Assembly (NCBI GenBank): GCA_964411425.1
Contig: CAYPKW010000066.1
Span: forward strand, 1 to 14,978
Length of the DNA: 14,978 nucleotides
Direction: 5' to 3'
Source: CAYPKW01 sp964411425
GTDB lineage: Bacteria > Pseudomonadota > Alphaproteobacteria > Dongiales > Dongiaceae
In this document: piece by piece, positions 6,799 through 14,216 of the stretch
Position numbering within the stretch: the stretch's first letter is position 1
How the letters are laid out: every line of letters begins with the position of its first letter
The notes under the pieces: generated by a model
What the model was told of the DNA's origin: nothing
The model's input: only the letters and a program-made list of their open reading frames with translations
Database searches by the model: none
Position numbers and translations under genes: made by a program

Positions 6799-7920
6799 TT
6801 AATCGGCGGGCGGGGCCTTGCGCTGCCCGTCCTCTTTGCCCGGCAGGATGTAGGCGTGCTCCGGGCTCCAAGAGGCAAAAAACCGCTTGCCGGGGGCGGG
6901 CTCCAGCGCCTCGATCTCGCGCTGTTGGCGCTGGACCTTGAACTCCGTGCCGTCGGCGGTCTCCAAGAGGACGGTCACGATCGAGCCGACGAACTCCTCG
7001 CTCACCAAGGTGCAGGTGACGGCGTTGCCGCCGGCCGGCGGCTCGACGCCGAGCGCGACGCGGTCGGCGCCGACGACGAACTCCACCGCGGCGCCGGCGC
7101 TAAGGCTGCGGCCCGCCGGCACGCTGGCCTCGAACGTGCCGAGCCTGGTCGCGATATGCGCCGCGGCCCCGCTCGCCTCCGTGACGGTGCCCGACAGGAT
7201 GTTGTTGGCGCCGACGAACTCGGCGACGAAGCGCGTGGCCGGGCTGCGGTAGATCGTCTTGGGCGTGCCGATCTGCTCGACCACGCCCTTGCTCATGATG
7301 ACGACGCGGTCGGCCATGGCGAAGGCCTCGGACTGGCTGTGCGTCACATAGACGAAGGTGATGCCGAGGTCGCGTTGCAGCTTGGTGAGCACGCCTTGCA
7401 TGCGCACGACCAGATTGGCGTCAAGCGCGGTCAGCGGCTCGTCGAGCAGCAGCATGGGCGGCTCGGTGACGAGCGAGCGGGCGAGCGCCACGCGCTGGCG
7501 CTGGCCGCCCGACAGTTGGCCGATGTCACTCTGCGCGAACTCGGCGATGCCGAGCCGCTCCAGCCACTCCATGGCCTTGCGGCGGCGGCTCGCGGCATCC
7601 ATGCCGCGCATTTTGAGGCCGAACTCGACGTTCTTGACGACGTTGAGGAACGGGAAGAGCGCCAGCGATTGCCACACCATGGGCGTGTCGCGCTCGGACG
7701 GCTTCATCTCGTTGATGCGCTTGCCGGCGAAGCGGATTTCGCCTTCGCTCGGCTGCTCCAGGCCGGCCAGCATGCGCAAGGTCGTGGTCTTGCCGCAGCC
7801 GCTCGAGCCCATGATGGCGAGGAACTCGCCCTTGTGGATTTCGAGGCTGAGGCGGTGGACGGCGAGGGAGCCGCCGAATCGCTTGGTCACGTTGTCGAAC
7901 ACCACGAGCGGCTCGCTCAT
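6799..7920 (-). CDS. ABC transporter ATP-binding protein, PotA-like (importer 2)
   Basis: A 373-residue cytoplasmic ATPase of the polyamine/spermidine importer family. Motifs are intact: Walker A GSSGCGKT (38-45), Q-loop Gln84, signature LSGGQ (136-140), Walker B LLLDEP (157-162) and H-loop His194. The residues around the Q-loop read MVWQSLALFPF rather than the common MVFQSYALFPH, a mild divergence also setting it apart from the ATPase at 4043-5134. The C-terminal TOBE-type regulatory region spans about 240-360. The ATG at 7920 overlaps the stop of the upstream permease gene in an ATGA junction, giving strong translational coupling and fixing the start. It serves the permeases at 7917-9592 and the binding protein at 9931-11094. 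Confidence 0.92.
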   Translation of the reverse strand: MSEPLVVFDNVTKRFGGSLAVHRLSLEIHKGEFLAIMGSSGCGKTTTLRMLAGLEQPSEGEIRFAGKRINEMKPSERDTPMVWQSLALFPFLNVVKNVEFGLKMRGMDAASRRRKAMEWLERLGIAEFAQSDIGQLSGGQRQRVALARSLVTEPPMLLLDEPLTALDANLVVRMQGVLTKLQRDLGITFVYVTHSQSEAFAMADRVVIMSKGVVEQIGTPKTIYRSPATRFVAEFVGANNILSGTVTEASGAAAHIATRLGTFEASVPAGRSLSAGAAVEFVVGADRVALGVEPPAGGNAVTCTLVSEEFVGSIVTVLLETADGTEFKVQRQQREIEALEPAPGKRFFASWSPEHAYILPGKEDGQRKAPPAD

Positions 7921-8714
7921 GCCGGCGCCTTCCTGCCGCGGGTCATGAGCAGCACTTGGGCGACGATGACGAGGGTGATCGAGGTGACGAACACGAAGCT
8001 GCCGATGGCGTTGATCTGCGGATCGACGTTGCCGGTGAGGATCTCGAGGATCATGACCGGGATGGTCTTGTTGAGGCCGGAGACGAACCAGGCCACGGCG
8101 AACTCGTCGAACGAGACGGCCGCCGTCAGGCACAAGGCCGCGACGATCGCCGGCAGCGTGAACGGCAGTATCACGTGCCGCATGGCGCCCCATTCCGAGG
8201 CGCCGAGGTTCCAGGCGGCCGCTTCGAGGCTCGGGTCCATCTGCTGCAGGCGGAGCCGAATCACCGCCATGGCGAACGGCGCGCACAGCACCGTATGGGC
8301 GATGACGATGGAGTGGACCTCGCCCGACAGCCCGATGCGCGCCAGCCACGCCAGCATGGCGAGGCCCATGATGACGAGCGGAATGGTGGGCGGCAGCAGA
8401 GAGAGCGCCAAATAGGCGCTCTTGCCGAAGAACTTGTAGCGGAAGTCGGTGTAGGCCGTGCAGAAGCCGATGAAGGTCGAAAGCCCCGCGGCGCTGGCCG
8501 AGACGATGACGCTGACCCTGGCCGCTTCCCACACGTCGGGATCGTTGAAGATGGTGTCGTACCAATGCAGCGTGAAATGCCCGAGCGGAATGGTCGGGAA
8601 GCGGTCGGAGTTGAACGAGAACACGAAACTCGCGGCGATCGGCGCGAAGATGAACAGGAACACCAGGACCACATAGGCCCGCAAACACCAGCCGATGACG
8701 CGATCCCGGGTCAT
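7917..8714 (-). CDS. ABC transporter permease, PotC-like (importer 2)
   Basis: A 265-residue inner-membrane permease of the PotC family. Hydrophobic segments are at about 12-34, 65-88, 100-125, 134-153, 187-208 and 240-258. The coupling loop is at about 164-190, beginning EAAAWNLGASEWGAMRHVIL. The ATG at 8714 overlaps the stop of the upstream permease gene (ATGA), and its own stop overlaps the start of the ATPase gene in the same way. The frame extends further upstream, but that extension lies inside the partner gene and is not supported. It forms the channel with the permease encoded at 8711-9592. Confidence 0.92.
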   Translation of the reverse strand: MTRDRVIGWCLRAYVVLVFLFIFAPIAASFVFSFNSDRFPTIPLGHFTLHWYDTIFNDPDVWEAARVSVIVSASAAGLSTFIGFCTAYTDFRYKFFGKSAYLALSLLPPTIPLVIMGLAMLAWLARIGLSGEVHSIVIAHTVLCAPFAMAVIRLRLQQMDPSLEAAAWNLGASEWGAMRHVILPFTLPAIVAALCLTAAVSFDEFAVAWFVSGLNKTIPVMILEILTGNVDPQINAIGSFVFVTSITLVIVAQVLLMTRGRKAPA

Positions 8715-9592
8715 CGCGGCTTCCGGTAGGCGGCGCCCACCGCGGCGAACGCGACCACGAACAGCGTGCCGATCATCATCGTCGCGACGACCGCGGCGCG
8801 CGGCCACTGCTGGCCGGACTTGGTGGTATCGACGATCATGATCGGGAGCGTCGGGGGCTTCGAGCCGCCGAGATAGTAGGGGGCGACGAAGTCGCCGAAC
8901 GACAGAATGAAACAAAACAGCGCGCCGACGATGAGGCCGACCTTGGCGAGCGGCATGACCACGGCGAAGACGGCGCGCAGCGGCCGGCAGCCGAGATTGT
9001 GCGCCGCCTCGACCAGGCGCGGGTCGATGTTGGACAGCGCGAAGGTCTGCAGGATGACGACCAGCGGCAGCGTCAGGGTCAGATAGCCGACGAGCGTCCC
9101 GAACGGCGTGTTCAGCATGGTGTAGGGACCGAGGCCGATGAAGCCGAGCGCGCCATTGATGACGCCGCTTCCCGCCAGGATGACCTGCCAGGCGAATACG
9201 CGCACGAGGTAGCTGGTGAAGAACGGGATGATCAGGAAGAAGACGGCCCAGCGGCGCACGGTCTCGCTGACCTTGAAGGAGAGCGCGTAGGAGGCCGGGA
9301 AGGCAATGACGCTGGCGAGGACCGTCGCCAAGCTCGCCAGCCCGAAGGTGAGGCCGTAGGATTTCCAGAAGATCGTGCGGCCCAGCACCTTGGCCCAGTT
9401 CACCGGCTCGAAGCCGGGCTCCATGCGATAGTTCTTCACCTCGAAGAACGTCATGACGAGCATGAAGAGCAGCGGCACGACGAAGAACAGCAACTGCCAG
9501 ACCGGCATCGGCAGGCGCCAGGCGAGGGCATAGCCGTCGGGCCGGCGCCGATCGCCTACGGCCTTGCCCGCGTCTCCTTCGTGCTCGCTCAT
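8711..9592 (-). CDS. ABC transporter permease, PotB-like (importer 2)
   Basis: A 293-residue inner-membrane permease of the PotB family, of normal length, with no insert between membrane segments 1 and 2, unlike its counterpart at 1503-2756. Hydrophobic segments are at about 31-51, 80-105, 114-140, 163-185, 217-240 and 266-288. The coupling loop is at about 195-219 (EAAHNLGCRPLRAVFAVVMP). I chose the ATG at 9592, which has GGAG close upstream and gives a normal family N-terminus; an ATG at 9709 would add 39 unconvincing Arg-rich residues. A 338-nt gap with repeats separates it from the binding-protein gene, so the SBP transcript may partly end before it. Confidence 0.9.
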   Translation of the reverse strand: MSEHEGDAGKAVGDRRRPDGYALAWRLPMPVWQLLFFVVPLLFMLVMTFFEVKNYRMEPGFEPVNWAKVLGRTIFWKSYGLTFGLASLATVLASVIAFPASYALSFKVSETVRRWAVFFLIIPFFTSYLVRVFAWQVILAGSGVINGALGFIGLGPYTMLNTPFGTLVGYLTLTLPLVVILQTFALSNIDPRLVEAAHNLGCRPLRAVFAVVMPLAKVGLIVGALFCFILSFGDFVAPYYLGGSKPPTLPIMIVDTTKSGQQWPRAAVVATMMIGTLFVVAFAAVGAAYRKPR

Positions 9593-9694
9593 GGCTCCGA
9601 TCGCTGTCCTGCCCGAGAGAGCGTAGTCAATCGGTCGCCGCCCCCGCAAGGCGGAGCAGGTCCATCGGCGGGTAATCGCACATGGCGGCCTCGC

Positions 9695-9820
9695 CCTTCG
9701 AGACGCCACCCTGCGGGTGGCTCCTCAGGGTGAGGCCGCACAAGAACTTCGCGGATTTCCTCATCCTGAGGGCGACCCCGAGCCTGGCGAGGGGGAGCGT
9801 CTCGAAGGATGAGGAAATCC
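9695..9820. repeat. Pair of inverted REP-like units
   Basis: Unit A (9695-9735) begins CCTTCGAGACGC, contains the 7-bp hairpin GCCACCC (9705-9711)/GGGTGGC (9715-9721) and ends CCTCAGGGTGAGG. Unit B (9753-9820) contains CCTCATCCTGAGG (9759-9771) and ends GCGTCTCGAAGG followed by ATGAGGAAATCC. The 12-bp ends at 9695-9706 and 9797-9808 are perfect inverse copies, and 14-bp arms at 9753-9766 and 9807-9820 are also perfect inverse copies. The two units therefore look like opposite orientations of one widespread Rhizobiales repeat. The 338-nt gap 9593-9930 holds only this element and the terminator at 9871-9900; I see no gene in it. Confidence 0.75.
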
Positions 9821-9870
9821 CCAAAGAGCCAAATGCGATTCCCCTCAAGTCATCGGCGGGTCGCTCAGTC

Positions 9871-9900
9871 AAAGGGCCGTGAGTTCGCGGCTCACGGCCC
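9871..9900 (-). terminator. Stem-loop terminator after importer 2 binding-protein gene
   Basis: On the minus strand, perfect 10-bp arms GGGCCGTGAG and CTCACGGCCC (plus-strand 9891-9900 and 9874-9883) enclose a 7-nt loop and are followed by TTT. The stem begins 30 nt past the binding-protein stop. The short T run suggests an incomplete terminator or mRNA-stabilising stem, which would favour more binding protein than permease, a common pattern in ABC operons. Confidence 0.55.
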
Positions 9901-9930
9901 AATGTCCGCCAGCGACAGAAGCAGGGGACG

Positions 9931-11094
9931 TTACGCGCTCTTGTACTCCTGCCAGAACTCGTTCCACTCCTCGAGGCTCTGCTGGCGCGGGATGTCGCGG
10001 TAGTGAATGCGGCCTTCCTTGATGAGCGTCACCGGATTGTTGGGCGCGCCCTCGACCTGGCCGGTGCGTTGGGCCTCCTTCGGGTCGACTTCGTTCAGCC
10101 GCTGCATGCCGGCGTTGGTGATGGCGAAGCCGGGATAGGCCAGCATGCGCGCCGAATGCGCCTGGCCGTCGGGCGTCAGCATGTACTGGATGAATTGCTT
10201 GACGATGTCGGCCTTGGCGCTGCCCTTGCCGATCGAATAGGACTCGGTCCACTGGATGCCGCCCTCCTTCGGCACGGTGGCCGCGACCGGCGCGCCGTCG
10301 CGCTCCAGCACGCCCGTCACCCAGTCGCCGATGCCGGCCATGGCCAGCATCTCGCCGTTCTTTAGGCCGTTGAAGGTGCCGCCGTAGTCGAAATAGCCGC
10401 CGATCTGCGGCCGGAGCGACATGGTGGTCTCCTTGACCTTCGTCCAGGCGTCGCCCGAGATATCGAACGGACTCGGCTTGTTGTTGCCGGTGTAGAGGCT
10501 TATCTGCCCGAGGTTCGGCAGGTGCCAGTCGAAGTGGCCGACCTTGCCCTTGAGCTCCGGCTTCCAGTAAACGCCGTAGCTCTCGGCCTCTGCCGCCGAT
10601 ACGGCGGTGGTGTTGTAGGACACGCCGAGATGGCCGTAGCGCACCATCACCGAATAGAGCTTGCCGTCCTTCCAGTGGCCGGGGAACTGCTTGAAGTCGT
10701 CGTAAGTGAAATCGTCGAACGGATAGTCGGCGGCGTTCAGCTCCTCGATGTAGCCGGCGCCATTGAGCTGCTGAACGAACTCCGCGTCGGTCAGTATGAT
10801 GTCATAGGTACCGGGCGGCGACTGGGCGATCAGCCCCAGCATGTTGTCCCCGCCGGCATAGTACTTCGGCTTGAACTTGACGTTGTTGGCGGCCTCGAAG
10901 TCGCCCACCATGTCGGGCTCGCCGTGGCCGTACCAGCCGAGCATGTTGATCTCGACCGGGGCCGCGTTGGCGCGCTTGCCGATGAGCGGCATCCCCAGCG
11001 CGGCGGTGGCGGCGGCGGCGGCCGAAGTCTGCAGAAGGCGGCGGCGGCCGATCCTCGCCATGCGTGGACTGTTGGCTGAAAACTGCTGCTTCAT
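9931..11094 (-). CDS. ABC transporter solute-binding protein with Tat signal (importer 2)
   Basis: A 387-residue extracellular solute-binding protein of the PotD-like/polyamine family. The N-terminus has a twin-arginine signal (GRRRLLQTSA, residues 16-25), an Ala-rich hydrophobic stretch, and a likely cleavage after ANA near residue 44, so it is probably exported folded by the Tat system. The mature start EINMLGWYGHGEPDMV and the later DIILTDAEFV fit the family. A strong ribosome-binding site AGGGAGG lies 8 nt before the ATG at 11094. It is the first gene of the minus-strand block and is divergent from creatininase across a 201-nt gap. That divergence suggests shared control with creatinine breakdown, and hence creatinine or creatine as a possible ligand. 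This is inference; polyamine-like ligands remain possible. Confidence 0.9.
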   Translation of the reverse strand: MKQQFSANSPRMARIGRRRLLQTSAAAAATAALGMPLIGKRANAAPVEINMLGWYGHGEPDMVGDFEAANNVKFKPKYYAGGDNMLGLIAQSPPGTYDIILTDAEFVQQLNGAGYIEELNAADYPFDDFTYDDFKQFPGHWKDGKLYSVMVRYGHLGVSYNTTAVSAAEAESYGVYWKPELKGKVGHFDWHLPNLGQISLYTGNNKPSPFDISGDAWTKVKETTMSLRPQIGGYFDYGGTFNGLKNGEMLAMAGIGDWVTGVLERDGAPVAATVPKEGGIQWTESYSIGKGSAKADIVKQFIQYMLTPDGQAHSARMLAYPGFAITNAGMQRLNEVDPKEAQRTGQVEGAPNNPVTLIKEGRIHYRDIPRQQSLEEWNEFWQEYKSA

Positions 11095-11186
11095 GTTCGC
11101 AACCTCCCTTCTTGCGTTCGGTCCGTCGGGGTCTTGTCTGGCCCTCGGCCGGATGGGTAGAGCTTACCCGTTTGCTGTCGTCCCTG

Positions 11187-11216
11187 GGAATACGAGTTTT
11201 CTTATGCCGGCAGCAA
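11187..11216 (-). promoter_or_regulatory. Candidate sigma70 promoter for the importer 2/creatinase block
   Basis: On the minus strand, TTGCTG (plus 11211-11216) and TATTCC (plus 11187-11192) are separated by 18 nt, with about 85 nt of leader before the binding-protein ATG. The match is moderate. The 201-nt divergent gap (11095-11295) must carry signals for both directions; no clear plus-strand promoter stood out. Confidence 0.3.
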
Positions 11217-11295
11217 GACAATAAATGTGTCGGCGCGGCGACGGCGCCTCTATGCTCCGCCGCCAACCGTCGACTTCATGAGGGGAGTAGCCTGG

Positions 11296-12090
11296 ATGGC
11301 GCCAAGCGTCTTCCTCGCCGAGTTGCCGTGGACCGCGTACGACGCCAAGGTGCGCGACGGCAAGACCGTCGTCATGCTGCCGATCGGCTCGCTCGAGCAG
11401 CACGGACCGCACATGGCCATGAACACCGACGTGCTGCTGCCGACCGCCATCGCGGCCAGCGTCGCGGCGCTGACGGGTTCGCTGGTCGCGCCCGGCATCC
11501 AATACGGCTACAAGTCGCAGCCCAAGGTCGGCGGCGGCAACCACATGCCGGGCACCACCAGCCTCGACGGCGTCACGCTCATCGCCACGCTGCGCGACGT
11601 GATCAAGGAGTTCGCCCGCCACGGCGTGCGCAAGTTCTGCATGACGAACGGCCACTTCGAGAACTCCTGGTTCATCACCGAGGCCTGCGACCTCGCCCTG
11701 CGCGAGCTGCGCTGGGGCGGCATCGACGACGTGAAGATCATGCACCTGTCGTACTGGGACTTCGTCGGTCCCGAGGCGATCCGGCGGCTCTATCCCGACG
11801 GCTTCGCGGGCTGGGAGGTGGAGCACGGCGGCGTGCTGGAGACGTCGCTGATGCTGACGCTCTATCCGCACCTGGTCGACATGTCGAAGGTCGTGGACCA
11901 GCCGCCGGCGAAGTTTCCGCCCTACGACCTGTTCCCGCTCAACCCGGCGTGGGTGCCGTCTTCCGGCTGCCTGTCCTCGGCCAAGAAGGCGAGCAAGGAG
12001 AAGGGCGACCTCCTGCTCGAAGTGACGACGCGCGGCATCGCGGAGGCGCTCCGCGCCGAGTTCGGCGTCGCCTTTCGCGCCGGGCCCTAG
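11296..12090 (+). CDS. crnA: Creatininase (creatinine amidohydrolase, EC 3.5.2.10)
   Basis: Interconverts creatinine and creatine by opening the lactam ring, the first step of creatinine use. The 264-residue protein matches Pseudomonas putida creatininase in length and sequence, including LPIGSLEQHGPHM, GNHMPGTTSLDG, NGHFENS and LSYWDFV. The metal ligands known for that enzyme fall at identical numbers when translation starts at 11296: Glu34, His36, Asp45, His120 and Glu122. This agreement, and AGGGGAG 8 nt upstream, fix the start; the frame is open 23 codons further but without such support. It is transcribed away from the importer 2 and creatinase block, whose creatinase handles its product. 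A small stem with a T run follows the stop. Confidence 0.96.
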   Translation: MAPSVFLAELPWTAYDAKVRDGKTVVMLPIGSLEQHGPHMAMNTDVLLPTAIAASVAALTGSLVAPGIQYGYKSQPKVGGGNHMPGTTSLDGVTLIATLRDVIKEFARHGVRKFCMTNGHFENSWFITEACDLALRELRWGGIDDVKIMHLSYWDFVGPEAIRRLYPDGFAGWEVEHGGVLETSLMLTLYPHLVDMSKVVDQPPAKFPPYDLFPLNPAWVPSSGCLSSAKKASKEKGDLLLEVTTRGIAEALRAEFGVAFRAGP

Positions 12091-12126
12091 CGCCGACGAT
12101 CATCGAAGGCCGAGTCGTGGGTGAAG

Positions 12127-12148
12127 GGCCCATTTCGGGGGCCATTTT
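12127..12148 (+). terminator. Possible intrinsic terminator after creatininase
   Basis: A short GC stem GGCCC (12127-12131)/GGGCC (12139-12143) is followed by ATTTT. It starts 36 nt past the creatininase stop. The stem is only 5 bp, so the call is weak; the larger stems of the adjacent repeat could serve instead. Confidence 0.35.
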
Positions 12149-12157
12149 CCCGTTCGT

Positions 12158-12230
12158 CATACCGGCGAAAGCCGGTATCCATCTCGACGGTCCGCGTCGG
12201 TGGCCGCATGGGTCCCGGCTTCCGCCGGGA
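12158..12230. repeat. Paired palindromic REP-like element between convergent genes
   Basis: Unit 1 has perfect 8-bp arms ATACCGGC (12159-12166) and GCCGGTAT (12171-12178) with a GAAA tetraloop. Unit 2 has 7-bp arms TCCCGGC (12213-12219) and GCCGGGA (12224-12230) with a TTCC loop. The flanks GTCAT...ATCCAT and ATGGGTCC...GACGAC match a very common alphaproteobacterial repeat pair. It lies between the convergent creatininase and deaminase genes and could terminate transcription from both sides. Confidence 0.75.
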
Positions 12231-12299
12231 CGACGACGGATGGAGGCGAATGGACCAACGCTGCAATGATGAGCTGTTCCCGGTCAGCCTGATTCCGCT

Positions 12300-12767
12300 T
12301 TAGTCGGCCGCGATGTCCTCGTTCCACAGCGCCGGCTTCTCGCGGATGAAGCGCTCCATGAGGGCGATGCATTGGGGCTCGTCCAAGAGCGTCACCTTGA
12401 CGCCGCGCTCCCGCAGGAACTCGATGTTGCCGGCGAAGTTGCGGTTCTCGCCGATGACGACAGAGGGGATGCCGAACTGGACGATCGTGCCGGCGCACAT
12501 CATGCAGGGGCTGAGCGTCGTGTAGAGCGTGACGCCCTTGTAGTTCCGCCGCCGCCCGGCCCGGCGCAGCGCGTCCGTCTCGCCATGCGAGGTGGGATCG
12601 CCGTCCTGGACCCGGCGGTTGTGGCCGCGGGCTATGACCTGGCCGTTCTCGACGATGACGGCGCCGATCGGGCAGCCGCCCTCGTCGTAACTCTTCATCG
12701 CCTGCTCGTAAGCGAGCCGCATGAAGGCGCGGTCGGCATCGGTGGCGGGCATCGCCGGCACAGCCAT
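12300..12767 (-). CDS. Zinc-dependent deaminase, yeast cytosine deaminase (FCY1)-like
   Basis: A 155-residue member of the cytidine deaminase-like superfamily. The zinc site is complete: His61 and the proton-shuttling Glu63 in SHGETDAL, Cys88 and Cys91 in TLSPCMMCAG. It resembles yeast FCY1 along its length, including GGCPIGA, RGHN, LYTTLSPC, GENRNF and the C-terminal W-x-E-D. Residues that contact cytosine in FCY1 (Asn51, Phe114, Trp152, Asp155) appear conserved as Asn50, Phe111, Trp148 and Asp151. This points to a small ring such as cytosine rather than tRNA or guanine. The ATG at 12767 lies 2 nt past the aminotransferase stop, so the two are coupled; an in-frame ATG at 12752 is an alternative. 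In this locus, creatinine (to N-methylhydantoin) is another conceivable substrate. Fold and chemistry are firm, substrate is not. Confidence 0.85.
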   Translation of the reverse strand: MAVPAMPATDADRAFMRLAYEQAMKSYDEGGCPIGAVIVENGQVIARGHNRRVQDGDPTSHGETDALRRAGRRRNYKGVTLYTTLSPCMMCAGTIVQFGIPSVVIGENRNFAGNIEFLRERGVKVTLLDEPQCIALMERFIREKPALWNEDIAAD

Positions 12768-12769
12768 CC

Positions 12770-14158
12770 TCACGCCGCCAGCAGCCCTTCCTGGCGGACC
12801 CACGCGTAGGTGTCGTCGAGCGCCAGGCGGAAGCGCCGGAACATCTCGACGATCTCGGCCTCGGCGACGATCAGCGGCGGGCAGAACGCGACGCAGTCCA
12901 GGATGGCGCGCACCAAGAGGCCGCGCTCCTGGGCGTTCATCGAGGCGCGGAACGCCACGCCCTGTTTCGGATCGAACGGCTCCTTGCTGCGCTTGTCCTT
13001 GACCAGCTCGACGGCGCCCATCAGGCCGACGCCGCGCGTCTCGCCCACCAGCGGATGATCGGCGAAGTGCGCGAGCTCGCGCTGGAACGCGGGCGCCACG
13101 CGGCGCACGTGGCCGAGGATGTCCCGCTCCTCGTAGATCTTGAGCGTCTCCACGGCAACGGCCGCGCTCACGGGATGGCCCGAGTAGGTGAAGCCGTGCC
13201 CGAAGGTGCCGATGCGCGCGCTGTTCTCGCGCACCGCCTCGTAGATCTTCTGGTTGATCAGCACCGCCGAGATCGGCACATACGACGCCGACAGCGCCTT
13301 CGCCACGGTCATGATGTCCGGCTTCAAGGCGAAGGTCTCGCTGCCGAACATGTTGCCGGTGCGCATGAAGCCGCAGATCACCTCGTCGGCCACCAGCAGC
13401 ACGTCGTATTTCCTGAGCACCGCCTGAATCTTCTCGAAATACGTCGCCGGCGGCACGATGACGCCGCCGGCACCCATCACCGGCTCGGCGAAGAAGGCGG
13501 CGACGGTGTCCGGCCCTTCCGCCAGGATCAGCTTTTCCAGGCTCTCGGCGCAGCGGCTGGCGAACTCCGTTTCCGATTCGCCGTCCTTGGCGTAGCGATA
13601 GTGGTGCGGGCAGTCGGTATGCAGGATGCCGGCGATCGGCAGGTCGAAATCGCGGTGATTGTTCGGCAGGCCGGTCAGGCTGGCGGTCGCCACCGTGACG
13701 CCGTGGTAGGCCTTGATGCGCGAGACGATCTTCTTCTTCCGCGGCCGGCCGATGGCGTTGTTGTAGTACCAGACCAGCTTGATGACGGTGTCGTTCGCCT
13801 CCGAGCCGGAGTTGGCGAAGAACGCCTTCGACATCGGCACCGGCGCCATCCGCACCAGCCGCTCGGCCAACTCCACCGTTATGGCCGGCGCCTTGTGGGT
13901 GAAGGTGTGGTAGTAGGGCAACTTCCTCATTTGCGCGGCCGCCGCATCCGCCAGCCGCGGCTCGCTGAAGCCGAGCGAGGCCGACCACAGCCCCGCCAGG
14001 CCCTCGATGTATTCGCGGCCGTTCTCGTCGTAGACGTAGACGCCCTTGCCCTCGGTCAGCACCAAGGCGCCGGCCTTCTCGTGCAGCGCGGCGTTGGTGT
14101 AGCCGTGCAGGTGGTACTGGATGTCGCGGGCGCTCAAGGAATTGGCGAGTTGGTTCAT
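12770..14158 (-). CDS. Class III omega-aminotransferase (putrescine/omega-amino acid:pyruvate type)
   Basis: A 462-residue PLP-dependent aminotransferase. Visible landmarks are SGSEAND (117-123) for cofactor phosphate binding, YHG (151-153) stacking on the ring, the cofactor-binding Asp258 in VADEVICGF, and the Schiff-base Lys287 in TVAKALS. Overall it looks most like SpuC-type putrescine/polyamine:pyruvate aminotransferases and the related beta-alanine/taurine enzymes, and has the full family length. It would move the terminal amino group of a small amine or omega-amino acid to pyruvate. It leads a two-gene unit with the deaminase, with GGAG 7 nt before the ATG at 14158. Together they could serve pyrimidine breakdown (cytosine to beta-alanine) or amine use linked to the two importers. 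Substrate cannot be fixed from sequence. Confidence 0.9.
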   Translation of the reverse strand: MNQLANSLSARDIQYHLHGYTNAALHEKAGALVLTEGKGVYVYDENGREYIEGLAGLWSASLGFSEPRLADAAAAQMRKLPYYHTFTHKAPAITVELAERLVRMAPVPMSKAFFANSGSEANDTVIKLVWYYNNAIGRPRKKKIVSRIKAYHGVTVATASLTGLPNNHRDFDLPIAGILHTDCPHHYRYAKDGESETEFASRCAESLEKLILAEGPDTVAAFFAEPVMGAGGVIVPPATYFEKIQAVLRKYDVLLVADEVICGFMRTGNMFGSETFALKPDIMTVAKALSASYVPISAVLINQKIYEAVRENSARIGTFGHGFTYSGHPVSAAVAVETLKIYEERDILGHVRRVAPAFQRELAHFADHPLVGETRGVGLMGAVELVKDKRSKEPFDPKQGVAFRASMNAQERGLLVRAILDCVAFCPPLIVAEAEIVEMFRRFRLALDDTYAWVRQEGLLAA

Positions 14159-14187
14159 GGTCGGTCTCCGGCGGCGGGGAAGCGGCC

Positions 14188-14216
14188 ACTATCGGGCCTG
14201 GGCCGGCCGGAGTCAA
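14188..14216 (-). promoter_or_regulatory. Sigma70-like promoter for the aminotransferase-deaminase unit
   Basis: On the minus strand, TTGACT (plus 14211-14216) and GATAGT (plus 14188-14193) are spaced by exactly 17 nt. The hexamers match the consensus at 5 of 6 and 4 of 6 positions. Transcription would start near 14181, giving a leader of about 22 nt that still contains the GGAG ribosome-binding site. Confidence 0.5.

Noticed and set aside
9627..9902. Minus-strand frame of 91 codons in the gap between importer 2 genes
   Set aside because: It is made mostly of the palindromic repeat and the terminator stem and has no recognisable protein features.
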